From Polytrichum commune (taxonomy: Eukaryota > Streptophyta > Polytrichopsida > Polytrichales > Polytrichaceae), in the NCBI GenBank assembly GCA_950295325.1, contig OX485805.1, positions 28,013,501-28,073,500 of the forward strand: a stretch of 60,000 nucleotides of DNA, given 5' to 3'. Below the pieces are notes generated by a model. The model had not been told where the DNA came from, ran no database searches, and worked only from the letters and a program-made list of their open reading frames with translations. A program made the translations under genes and the position numbers. Positions 20,747-31,917 of this stretch are shown here, in pieces; the stretch's first letter is position 1; the number at the start of each line of letters is the position of its first letter.

Positions 20747-22189
20747 TGCCCTGATCAGCTATATGAGCAAACTATTGTTGATTTGGAGAAGAGTAGAACT
20801 GAGTGAAACAATGGGCGAAGAAGCCACTGAGATCTGAGCGTAACTCCTATCCTTGGCCGGAGAAGGTGAAGTAAGGATGAGAGAGAAAAGGAAGTAATCT
20901 TAGCACGAGAGTAAGAACAGAGTGGTAGAAGAGGGGAAGAGCGAAGAGACTTGGCAGGAGGCCAAGTGTCAACCGAGCGTTAACCCGCACATAGTGTAAC
21001 TATTGGCTATAGTGCTAACTACTATAGGCTGAGGGGCAACCGAGAGGTCAATAGTCAGATCGTTGTGCGAGGTGATTGAGTGTTGTTAGCTTGTGAGAGG
21101 CATTGTGAGGAGAAATGATTATAGTTCAGCCGTAAAGAGATTATAGTTGAAATCTAAAATAGGCTGTTGGTTTTATAATTGAGAAGAATGGAATTTAAGA
21201 TAGAAATCTCAATCAACCGAGGTGATGAGAAATCACTTCTGATCGGTTGATTAGAGAAATTAGCAAGAATTGTAGGATGGAGTAAAAGTAAATACGTTAT
21301 AATTAACTTTGGATTATCAAGAAGACCTAGGCATAAGTTAATTTAATTGGAGTTTTGATTGTTAAGTAGTCAAGAGATAAGATCTTTGGGTATGGAATGT
21401 GATTTAATCCTTTCAACTATTGTCTTTTGTGTTACCCTGGTTGTTGTTGTTGCAGGTTGTGCAGGGCGACCAAGACTATAGCTTGACGGATTATGGTTAA
21501 TTGCATAAGTTGTGAGTAATGATTAAATCTGGAGATAAGGAATAAACAATTGTTTTGTATTGGAATTAACATTGACCAAGTAATAAAGGAATTGCCTTGA
21601 ATTGAAAATGCATTGGCCAATGGTTATCAAAGACAATTGTGTTACTCAAAGACTATTGTTCTCGAAAGACTATTGTTCTACTCAAATCTCATGGCGAGAT
21701 GGTTACTACTGAGACTGACACACATACCCTACTGAATGAGACACAGTGAGCGGAAATCAAGAGAGAGAAAGAGAGTGAAAGACATACCAGTTATGTTCTA
21801 GAGTGAATATAGCAAACCCTTTGGTCTAATTAATGAACTATGAAGTGACAAATGCCTGTAATAGACACTAGTTAAGCCTTCCTTGAGAGTCTGTACCCTG
21901 GTGTTTTGGGTTATTTAAGTGAGAGCAAAAAACTAACTACATAGGTTATGAGGGAGGTGAGGTTCTTGATTTTCAAAGTACATGGAATGTCCAGTAGACT
22001 TGCTCTCGGCCATGTCTTGTTTTGGGTGTAGGAGCATGTGAGAGGTAGGGTTTTGAGGTAAGGAGAGGGATTTTGAGTTCTCAAACTACAAGGAATGTTC
22101 AAGTGGCATGCTCTTGGCCATGTTTTGATTTGGGTTGTGTGAGTACGTAAAGAGGTAGGATTCTGAGAGAATATCATCTTTCTTACTTT
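20747..22189. other. No gene; continuation of the repeat-derived region
   Basis: This continues the purine-rich non-coding DNA interrupted by the two solo LTRs. From about 21995 it matches 17630-17790 (GACTTGCTCTCGGCCATG, GAGGTAGGGTTTTGAG, CAAGTGGCATGCTCT). No coding signal was seen. Confidence 0.5.
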
Positions 22190-22197
22190 CTTGATTC

Positions 22198-22398
22198 CAT
22201 ACTCTCGGGCACTCCTTACTCTCGGCCATTCCATACTGTCGGCCATTCCTTACTGTCGGCCATTCCATACTGTCGGCCATTCCATACTGTTGGCCATTCC
22301 TTACTCTCGGCCATTCCATACTGTTTGCTAGGACCTTACTCTCGGCCATTCCATGCTCTTGGCCATTCCTTACTCTCGGCCATTCCGTACTCTCGGTG
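22198..22398. repeat. 17-bp minisatellite GGCCATTCCATACTGTC
   Basis: About eleven or twelve tandem units of GGCCATTCC(A/T)TACT(G/C)TC run without spacers and end in CTCTCGGTGTGC. The CTCTCGGCC core is also found in every unit of the larger satellite that follows and in the upstream duplicated region. Confidence 0.93.
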
Positions 22399-22399
22399 T

Positions 22400-23762
22400 G
22401 CTTGAAAATTCAAAATGTTATGTGCATGAAAGATTGCTCTCGGCCTTCGTGGTTTGGATAGTGCATAAGGAGGACCATTCGGAAGAGGCCTCATTTTTGA
22501 GTCAAGATTCATGTATGAAAACTCAAAATGTTATGTTCATATTTGAATGCTCTCGGCCTTCATGTTTTGGATAGTTCATAAGGAGGAGCTTTGGGAAGAG
22601 GCTCGGATCCGAGGCCTCATTTTTGAGTCAAGATTCATGTTTGAAAAACCAAAATGTTATGTGCATATTGAAATGCTCTCGGGGTTCTTGTTTTGGGTAG
22701 TGCATAAGGAAGGGCATTCGGAAGAGGCCTCGGATCCGAGGCCTCATTTTTTAGTCGAGGTATGTGTTGAAAACTTAAAATGTTATGTCCATATTTGAAA
22801 GCTCTCGGCCATTTTCTGTAGAATGTATTGTAGAAGGAAGAGCATTCGGAAGAGGCCTCGGATCCGAGGCCTCATTTTTGAGTCAAGATTCATGTATGAA
22901 AACTCAAAATGTTATGTTCATATTTGAATACTCTCGGCCTTCATGTTTTGGGTAGTTCATAAGAAGGAGCTTTGGGAAGAGGCTCGGATCCGAGGCCTCA
23001 TTTTTTAGGCAAGATTCATGTTTGAAAAATCAAAATGTTATGTCTATATTTGAAAGCTCTCGGGGTTCTTGTTTTGGGTAGTGCATAAGGAAGAGCATTC
23101 GGAAGAGGCCTCGGATCCGAGGCCTCATTTTTTAGTCAAGGTATGTGCTTGAAAACGTAAAATGTTATGTGCATGTAAGATTGCTCTCGGCCTTCTTGTT
23201 TTGGGTAGTGAATAAGTAGGTGCTTTGGGAAGAGGCCTCATTTTTGTGTCAATATGTATGCTTGAAAAGTTAAAATGTTATGTGCATGTAAGATTGCTCT
23301 TGGCCTTCTTGTTTTGGGTAGTGCATAAGGAGGAGCATTGGGAAGAGGCCTCGGATCCGAGGCCTCATTTTAGGGTCAAGGTATGTGCTTGAAAAATCAA
23401 AATCTTATGTGCATATTTGAATGCTCTCGGGGTTCTTATTTTGGGTAGTGCATAAGGAAGGGCATTCGGAAGGGGCCTCGGATCCGAGGCCTCATTTTTT
23501 AGTCAAGATTCATGTTTGAAAAACCAAAATGTTATGTGCATATTAAAATGCTCTCGGGGTTCTTGTTTTGGGTAGTGCATAAGGAAGGGCATTCGGAAGA
23601 GGCCTCGGATCCGAGGCCTCATTTTTGAGTCGAGGTATGTGTTGAAAACTTAAAATGTTATGTCCATATTTGAAAGCTCTCGGCCATTTTCTATAGTATG
23701 TATTGTATAAGGAAGAGCATTCGGAAGAGGCCTCGGATCCAAGGCCTCATTTTTGAGTCGTC
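22400..23762. repeat. ~126-bp satellite array carrying an 18-bp perfect palindrome
   Basis: About eleven units of roughly 126 bp. Each contains CAAAATGTTATGT(G/C)CATAT, CTCTCGGCCTTC or CTCTCGGGGTTC, TTTTGGGTAGTGCATAAGGA and GCATTCGGAAGAGGCCTC. The palindrome GGCCTCGGATCCGAGGCC is perfect at 22726, 22854, 23107, 23347, 23474 and 23601. It is altered at about 22602, 22979 and 23729 and missing in the units near 22480 and 23235. The array ends exactly where the ParB-like/methyltransferase gene becomes readable. One palindrome also occurs at 38030, in a different repeat near the second methyltransferase-like gene. Confidence 0.95.
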
Positions 23763-26700
23763 CAGAGATAGGCAGTTGTGGACACGGATCCTGTGGTGTG
23801 TGAGCTTGAGCTTCGGAAATCACAAAAGGAGGACTCCATTGGTGTTATCCAACGCCTCTGGATTAAGCCAACCGGTAAGTCCCGCTTATCCATTCCTTTG
23901 TGCCGCTTGAGAGCCCTCCCTCTCGTCCGTCCTATCAGTGAGGTTGAGGTGCAGCGCTTGGAATGTGAATTTGTAATGGGATACCGAGAGGGTGATCGGG
24001 TTATTTACGTGTCTGCTTTCAACGACGTTGCCGTGGACCTCCCCATTCCCCCTGGCATTATGGCCTCTTGGAGCCCTCTCTGGCAAGAGACCTCCGCAGA
24101 ATTTGACGCCAAACTCAAGGAGGATCCGGATCTTGCACATTTCGCCGGGAATATGTTCTTCGTCTGGGAAGGCAATCATCGTCTCACCGCGTGGTGGAGG
24201 CACATCAATAACCACCACGCCGATGACAAGAGTTGGCATATTTCGGTGGATTGCATTGTTGTTGACCCTAGGGGATACACCGGTGTATTCCTCAATGCCA
24301 TGAACGACATTAATTGGTAAGCTCACTCATTTTTTTTCCATTTTTTTTCCACTTTTGTTTCAATTCTTTTCCATTCTTTTCACTGGACGTTCCTCACATC
24401 TTTTCTCTCAGGTCAATCGAGCATGATTATATAAAGGCAAACATTCCGGCCAAGCTCCTTCGAATCCGTACTTTTGGAAGGTTGGATTTGTCGACCTTCA
24501 AGGATCTCATATTCCAGCTGACTACAAAGCATGCGAGAAGATAAAGGAGAGTCGCCCAACTTGGTACAACTTGACGGCGGATGTCTTCGTTAAGTTTCTT
24601 TACAAGGTATGGTTTTTCTACATTCAATCATTTAGAGCTTCCAACATAGATAATTTACATGCCGATTATATTGGCTCACAAGGTCATTTCTTGCAGAGAG
24701 ACATTTCGGCTCAAGCGGACCTTGCAGTGAGGCATTACCGTGAGACCACACCCGTTGCGGAGAGGTCGGCCACTGAGATTTGGAATGTTATGACCAAGGC
24801 CCAAGAGAGGACAATCAAGAGTATTCGGGCATGCTCTTTTGAGAAATACATATCCGTTGCACACCCTGACAATGGAGATGCTTTCTTTCATGAGGTATCT
24901 TGTCGTGATTTCCATGTTTCCAATGCTATAAATGTTCCTCTTGAACTCTCTTGAACTCATGTGCTCTCTTGAACTCAAATCACTCAAATCACTCTTGAAC
25001 TCTAGTACTCTCTTGAACTCAAATCACTTTTTCTACGTGCACAGATTGACCGTCATTTTAATGAGTTCTCTTCGACGGACATGATAATTAATAAATTGCA
25101 AAAAATTGTCACATGCCCGGTTGAAGCTTCGTTCAAAGCTAAGTGGCTTCACTGATGGAACGCCCCATTTCGTGAAAGGTTGGATAACAAGTTCCCCGTC
25201 AACAAGCCTATGAGGGAGAGGGCTTTGGACGACTCGCTACACAGGGCGTCCTTCTGGGCTCAGGTAAATCCATCCCTCGACCTTCTTCATTTTAATTTTC
25301 CTTTATTCCAGTTGTCTCATATCTAATCATCTCCCTCTATGCAGTTGGAGAAGGAAATCGCGGTTGAGATTGAGACCTTAGAGGAGAGCCTCTCCGTTGA
25401 CATTGACTGGGACGCATGGGAAAATATCTTGCGCCCTCGTGAGTACGTTGATCATTGGCGGATTGTCCTTTGGGACAAGGCCTTCAAGCCTTACCTCGGC
25501 AATAAGCCTGACATTCCCTTTGCCAAATGTGATAATCTCTTGGAATTCGAGGAGGGGGCTCTCGCTATCAAGCGTGTGGCCTATCGGTAATACATTTATC
25601 CTCCACTTTGCACCTCTCCTTATTCTTATTTCTTGCTCGTTTTCTTGGTTTTCTTATATTCTTATTTTGTCATGTAGGTATATCATAAGAGAGTTGGTTG
25701 TAAAAAATGCATTGGCATCATCTTCCTTGCCCGCCTTCCTCTCGGACTGGGTGAACGTTTTTTCTAGCCTCTGCGTGTACACGACCGCGCAAACAAACAA
25801 GTTCTCCGAATTCTACTTGCAGGGTGGTGGATGGTATTTGGATTATGCTGCAAGATTTGTCCCCGGGGAAGAAAAGGCTTTGTTTGCTAGCCTTGTGGGT
25901 AGTGCTCCGGATGATAACATTGTCACTTTTGAGGAGCCTGACATTGTTGAGCTTCCCCTCCTCCGCCTAAGGCACTAAGGGGAAAAGGCAGAGCAAAGAA
26001 GACCGTCATTCAAGCATCTTCCCAAGTTCTCACTCGGTCTGCTTCAAAGACCCCGGTTGAGCCACCCACCTTCCCACACAGTCCATCTATCGCTCCCTCC
26101 GTTGCTCCCTCTCTTGCCCCCTCTGGTACTCCATCGGCATTTCGTCCACAATCTCTTGCCATTCCATCTCACAGTGGCACTTCTCTCCTCTCCTTGCCTC
26201 GCAAGAGGAAGGCCGCTCTCTTGGATACCAGTGCCACCTCTTCGGAGTCGCCTAACACGCTTGCCCTCATCGAAAATGTGGGCATGGTTCAACTAATGTT
26301 GGATTCCGAGGTTTCCGGAGGTCCCCTCCCCGCATATAACCGCATCCAAGAGTTCATTGCCAAGGTTTGTATACTTCCCTTCGTCAATTCTCAATTTTCT
26401 TTCCTTTGGTTTGCTTCTTTTTTTCCTTCTTGTTTTCTCATGAAGTTTTAATTGCAGGTTGGGGCAGGTCGTTCCCGTGTGAACACCTCGACTACAACTC
26501 ACAAGGGCCTCGATTTGCTCTTCGCCGACATTCCCAAGAATTTGCCGGTGCCCAACATCTCCACCGATGTTCCTGCTTGGAACAAGCTCCATGAATCATA
26601 CTATGAGTGTCTTTTTGCATTTGCGAAATCTAACCTCTATGATCATGGTGTCCTTGTCCTTGCCCATTGTGCGAGTGCCAGTGTTTCTAGGAGTATTTTC

Positions 26701-27254
26701 AATTGGGCACACACTTACGACTTCTACGTCGCCGAAGATTGGTTCGGAATGAATGATTTGGACCTCCAATCTCCCATTGTTCCCTCTGGAGTGGTAAGTA
26801 ACTCTCCCTCTCTTCCGCTTTCGTATTGCTTTTCATTTCAATTCAAATGAGTCTTATGAATTCGTATTCATTGTAGCAGACTCGGAAGTTCAGCATCAAG
26901 GTTCTTGTTCGTGTTAACTCCGTTCTTAGAGTGCGGGAGGAGGCCATGCGAGAGTATGGTTACAACCTCCAGCGAGATGGATGGTTAAATACCTTCACCG
27001 ATGAGAAGAGCCAGGCGATGCGCAGTGATGGGGTACCTTGGCGAGGTGCCCGTGAGAAGTATCCTGTTTTTTTTTCCATCCTTCTCGCTACTCTCACCGA
27101 CAAGAATGATGTTATTATGGACTGGCAGTGTGGTGTAGGTACGCCTTCTTTTTCAACTTCATCCTTACTTTTAATTTTCCGTTATTTTTCCTTGACTAGT
27201 TTCCATACTAACCTTTTACCTCTCTTTGCTTTAGGTGGTTCGATTACAGCATGT

Positions 27255-29194
27255 TGTGAGCCCAAAAGGGTGCCCACATTTAGTCTTAGACCCTTGAAAC
27301 GTTAGTTGATGCACTTTGAAGTAGCATGTTACTTCACAAAAATATAAAAAGAGTGAAATGTTAGTCTTAGAAGTACCATGTTGTAAGAGGCTAGGATGTG
27401 AGTTGTTATTGTGTTTTTACCTTCGGAAGGATTTGAGTGAATGAGGATAGGTAAGGAGAACTTGGATTGAGTAGTTAGTGAGTAGGCTAGTACAAATGGA
27501 TGGAGACAACCAAAGTGACTCAAGAGGCAAGTGCATTCGAATTGGGATGAATGGAGGATCACATGGAGCGCACAAGTGGACCACCTCATCATGGCCACTT
27601 AATGGGGAAGGCCCAAGGAAGAATGCAAGGTGGAGGATAAGCAAATTCTCAAAGCACCAATCAAATCACGAGTTAAGCATCGTGGTTTGAATTAAGTGGT
27701 GAGCGACGATTTGGGAAAGTAAGGGGAGAAAGTTATGGCGGCGGAAAGCGAAGGAGGCTAAGTTTGGGTTGAAGCATCCCAAGTTTGGTAAAGTGTGGTA
27801 GGTAGAAAGCCAAGGCTAGTTAAATGTTCGAATTATGATCCTTGTTGATCATTTGAGGGAGGAAGGCTTAGAAGATAGGATTGGCGCCTACTAAGTAGGA
27901 GGAAATCTCAAGGGCTTATCGTGAGCCTTGAGGGTGCTCACCCCCTCAAGCTTACTATATAATCCCTCATTCTTCCCTCACTCATCCTCTCTTTCCTTTG
28001 TGCTCCAAGGCACCCCACGAGTTATAAGTGTGGGTGTGGGAAGCCATATTGGAGCACATGTGTGTGCTTAGTTTTTAGTTTGAGAGCCAAGGCTTGTTAG
28101 CCTTGAAGAAGGCTTGACCTCTTGGTAGAATTAGTGTTGACGTGAAGGATTTTAAAGTTAATTCATGATTCCAATTTGTGGTACTTTAAGTTCATGTTTT
28201 GAATACACGTGGTTGCAAGTTCCATGTTTAAGAGTTGAGCACTTGATGTTGTGATGAGTGCAAAAATATACTTGTGTGGATTAGTTAGTCTTAGTGAAGT
28301 TAGGAAATTCTCTCTCCCCCTCTCCTCTCTAGGATTTTAGGATTTTAGGATTAGAGAAGAATTGTGTGATTAAAAAGGGGTTGTTAGTAGAATTAGGGAA
28401 ATTAGGTAGGAAGATTAGTTAAGGGCTTGAATAATTAGTGAGGTAGTTGGGGATTACAACTACAAAGTTATGGGTTTATGAAGGAGCTGGGTTTATGAAG
28501 GAGCTGGGTTTGTTTAGTTAGAAAGTAAAGAGCTGGGTTTATGAAGGACCTGGGTTTGTTTAGTTAGAAGCTAAGGAGCTGGGTTCATGAAGGAGCTGGG
28601 TTTATGAAGGAGCTGGGTTTGTTTAGTTAGAAGCTAAGAAGCTGGGTTTATGAAGGAGCTGGGTTTATGAAGGAGCTAGGGTTTGTTTAGTTAGAAAGTA
28701 AAGAGCTGGGTTTATGAAGGACCTGGGTTTGTTTAGTTAGAAGCTAAGGAGCTGGGTTTATGAAGGAGCTGGGTTTATGAAGGAGCTAGGTTTATGTAAT
28801 TAGAAAGTAAAGAGATGGGTTCATGAAGGAGCTTAGTAGATAGCCTACCTAATTAGCTCATAGACAAGTAGTTAGTTACATTATGCTAGTTAGTGTTATG
28901 TGTGGCTTTCACAAATAAATGTATTTGAGATTGACTATAGAGAATAGTGTTTTTTTTAACACTTGCATCCTCTCTTTAAAAATAAACCACGTGCACAACT
29001 TAATGGAGAATGTGGAGCCCTCTCGCGATGGCAAGACAAAGGAAGCAAAGACCAAAGTTAAATCCAAGACCACTTGAAGGGTGAACCTTGCACTATGGAC
29101 TCATCCAAGTCCAAATCCAATACCGCGGAGGAATGTGAGCCCAAACCCACTACTCGGACTACGGACGCTTAAGGGTGGGGGGTTTGGCCTCACA
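27255..29194 (+). mobile_element. Solo LTR, family B, 1,940 bp, inside the methyltransferase gene
   Basis: It starts TGTGAGCCCAAAAGG and ends GGTTTGGCCTCACA, flanked by a perfect 5-bp target duplication CATGT (27250-27254, 29195-29199). A TATA box TATATAA lies at 27956-27962. No pol sequence is present, so it is a solo LTR left by recombination between LTRs. It splits exon 9 between motif I and motif II; removing it and one CATGT gives GSITACRSLERHIVALESD in frame. It is almost identical to the copy at 32430: the only difference noticed was T at 27836 versus G at 33011. Confidence 0.93.
28471..28835. repeat. Minisatellite within the family B LTR
   Basis: Repeats of GGAGCTGGGTTTATGAA alternate with GGGTTTGTTTAGTTAGAA(G/A)(C/G)TAA, giving a two-level tandem structure over about 365 bp. 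The same array is present in the second LTR copy at 33646-34010. Confidence 0.9.
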
Positions 29195-30144
29195 CATGTC
29201 GCTCCCTTGAGCGGCATATTGTGGCCCTTGAGAGTGACCCCATCATTTTCAATGCACTCCTACTCCCCATGCGCGATCCCCAGCCTGCGCGTATATCTCG
29301 TTCAGTTGCCGCACCGTCTACATCTATCTTTGATCCTCCTCAGAAGATGACCAAACGGGCATTCGGATTCCTTTGTGCGTAAGTTTGCTTTCTATATTTT
29401 GCCATGTTTGCCTTGATTTCAGGTTCTCATTTTCCAGTGTCATCCTGTTTCCAATCCTTTTGCTTGGGTGTTTAGAGAGCCAGCGGATGACGCAGTCATT
29501 CGTCGAGACATGTTTTCAAGTCCTCCGAAGCCATTTGAGCTTCCCCCGTATGCTAGTGCAATGGCAGATTGCTTTGCGAAGGCGGAGTCCCCACCTTCTC
29601 CTCGTGTTCGTCATTTCTCGCGTGGAACACGAAATCTTTTCTTGTTAGAAGCAAATGAGGGTGAGGAGAGCGATAGGGAATGTTCTCCAAGCCCTTAGTT
29701 TATCATTTTGGTTTTGGAGATTATAACTCAGTTTGTTGTTGTTTTCCGGCTTTAAAAAAAGTTGTGTGTTGGTTTTATTTTTGATATCCGGCGCAAGTCT
29801 CATTCTTTCTCTCCATTATTTCATATTCATAATGTCAACCCGCATTGCATTCTTCATTTTTTCTTCATTGTTCGGATCTCTTAACTTCTAGTCACAAAAC
29901 AATCTAGCATACACCAAGGTTGTCTATTGTGTCGTCACGGAGGCTAATCTCGGCATAATGTCGTGCCGTCACGACACGTATCCGTCACGACATTATGCCG
30001 GATGTTGTCTTTATCCTGACGGACTTGAATTTTACCGAATTTTGTGTGTAATTACATTACCCCATTTCGGACACGTAGGATGTAAGATGTCCACGTGTGA
30101 TGACATGTCAGCAAAGTAGAGGTAAAGTGGGGAAAATATTACTA

Positions 30145-30540
30145 GCGCCCGTCCGCCCCCCTCGTCCGCCCCGTTCCCTCCCCCGTCCGCTCCGTTCCCC
30201 CCCCCCCCCCCCGTCCGCCCCCGTTCCCGACCCTGTCCGCCCCCGTTCCCGACCCTGTCCGCCCCCGTTCCCGACCCTGTCCGCCCCCGTTCCCAACCCC
30301 CGTCCGGAAAAAACAAAAAAAAAAAGACAAAAAAAAAAAAAAAAACTTGTTCCCGCCCCCGTCCGCCCCGTTCCCTCCCCCGTCTGCTCCGTTCCCCCCC
30401 CCCCCCCTGTCCGCAAAAAAAAAAAAATGTTCCCGACCCCGTCCGCCCCCGTTCCCAACCCCTGTCCGGGGGGGGGGGGGAAAGTTCCCGACCCGTCCAC
30501 CCCGTTCCCGCCCCCGTCCGCTGCGTTCCCCTGTGGGAAC
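30145..30540. repeat. C-rich low-complexity tract, left subterminal
   Basis: The tract contains C and G runs of up to 14, A runs, and a 22-bp tandem unit GTTCCCGACCCTGTCCG(C)n repeated about four times at 30230-30300. A similar tract in the same orientation lies near the other end of the element (36590-36710). Frames across it are translated repeats, not genes. Confidence 0.9.
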
Positions 30541-31917
30541 ACGCGAACACCAAAATATCCGGATTGGCGGTTTTAAGTGCCTAATCCGGGTTGTCCGGAT
30601 GACCCTAGTATCGTCCAGGGATTCTGTGAAGTGTAGGAGGTCTAAGACTCTCCGTACCTGCTTATTTCTTCTTCCTTAGCCAAATTTCCGGAAATCCTTA
30701 TTTCCGGATATTTGGTCTTTGGGGACATTCTTAGCCTTTTTCCGGAGTGTGCCTCTCCGGATGTTATTTCTATGTCCTCTTTATACTACTTACCCACCCC
30801 TTTACGTCTACCCTCTAGGATAAGTGGTTTCTTCCGGTGAAGACGTCCTTGATAAGGTTAGAATCCGGAAACTCCCTCACAACCAATCCGGATTGATCAG
30901 GTCCGTCCTGGCAGGTCACGCAGAGAGATGTGGATTGTTTCTTGGGACCATAGTGGCCAGAGGAGTCCGGATTCCGACCGGAGATCTAACTCGACGGAAT
31001 GAGTAGGTGACCCGTACCACTTTCCGGATTACCCCGTCCAAAGACTGTGAGACCTCTTCAGAAGGTCGGATGGCGTAAGTCCGGCACCTTCCGGATCTTG
31101 CCCAGTCCTAACGACGGCTATCTCACATGGACGTTACCCAGGCATTCGGAACAATGAGGATCTCTTCCTACTGCACGCCGGAGGTGGCCTCCAATCCGGA
31201 ATCCTTACTGATCCGGACCTCTCCTTCTCCGTCCGACGGATCGGTCCGGCTACCTCTACCTTGGATTCTACTCAATCTGAGCTAACTGGGCGATCCGTAC
31301 CACTAATCCGGATAGGTCCGTCTAAGGACGGTGGGACCTCTTCAGAAGATCAGATTGGCGTAAGTCCGGATCCCTTCCGGATCTCACCCAATCTTCCCAG
31401 CGGCTATCCCACCTAGACGTTACCCAACCTACCGGATGAGTGAGGTTTCCCTCCCACTACACTCAGAGAGGATCTACAAGGCGATAACCGGATCCGATCT
31501 GGGTCTCCTCTCTCATGTCCTATCCGGAACTCCTATCCCTCATGCTCTCTCTCTCTCTTCCACTAACGATCTACGGATCATTCACACAAACAACAATAAA
31601 GAGAAGTCAAGGAGTGAGAAGCAAAGACATTTATTCGGAATAGGAGTAATCGCAATACAACAATTGAGAAGGAACCCTTCTCAAGCTCCTTATTCATCCT
31701 TAAGTAGAGGCTCAAAAATCCCTAAACTGAGGGCGGCGGCCCAAGCGGCCGCCGCTTAAGAAAACCCTAACTACCCCCGGTCTCCCGGATTTCCCGGATC
31801 CAGATCCGGGTTTTCCGCTGACACTACCAAAGGAAAATTTTATTAATCGTCTTCAAAAACTCCTAAGTCCTACCTGCCTACCTCCATTCTGCCTAACTAA
31901 TCTAGCTACTCCCCTAA
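30541..31917. other. TCCGGA-rich non-coding interior of the transposon
   Basis: No convincing ORF is present. CCGGA/TCCGG motifs occur more than twenty times in about 1 kb. A segment starting CCGTACCAC at 31011 recurs at 31295, with shared GACCTCTTCAGAAG, GGCGTAAGTCCGG, CTTCCGGATCT and GACGTTACCCA, so about 150 bp is duplicated in tandem about 285 bp apart. Downstream of the minus-strand ORF stop this could be its 3' region. Confidence 0.6.

Larger units (their letters stand above)
23776..29698 (+). pseudogene. ParB/Srx-like plus beta-class amino-methyltransferase protein, ten exons, disrupted
   Basis: Ten exons with GT-AG borders: 23776-24316, 24412-24606, 24697-24894, 25045-25263, 25345-25586, 25678-26364, 26458-26793, 26880-27138, 27235-27254 plus 29200-29378, and 29476-29698. 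Exon 1 has IPLCRLRALPLVRPISEVEV and FFVWEGNHRLTAWW, resembling the ParB/sulfiredoxin-like fold and its GxHR box. Exon 6 is a Pro/Ser linker with PRKRKAALL. Exon 7 has LDLLFADIPKNLPVP (motif IV position). Exons 8-9 have PWRGAREK, NDVIMDWQCGVG-GSITAC (motif I) and RHIVALESD (motif II). Motif IV before motif I is the beta-class order of N4/N6 DNA methyltransferases. Damage: frameshifts near 24480 and 25945, TGA at 25153-25155, and a solo LTR in exon 9. The first exon has no clear ATG. Fold assignment is inference; catalytic activity is doubtful. Confidence 0.65.

Noticed and set aside
22400-23762. Satellite array as a CRISPR array
   Set aside because: The repeats are contiguous ~126-bp units without unique spacers, in a eukaryotic setting.
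27329-27690. Conserved frames of 70-89 codons inside family B LTRs (also 32504-32865)
   Set aside because: Identity between copies follows from the near-identical LTR DNA; there are no protein features.
23776-29698. Bacterial contamination as the source of the methyltransferase-like genes
   Set aside because: Multiple spliceosomal introns at conserved positions and plant transposons inside the gene show that it is nuclear plant DNA.
30032-30679. Several overlapping long frames rich in Gly/Arg or Pro
   Set aside because: They are translations of the C/G-run tract and its 22-bp repeat, open in many frames on both strands.
31436-31759. 107-codon plus-strand frame in the TCCGGA-rich region
   Set aside because: Low-complexity Ser/Ala-rich product without support; it overlaps the repeat unit.
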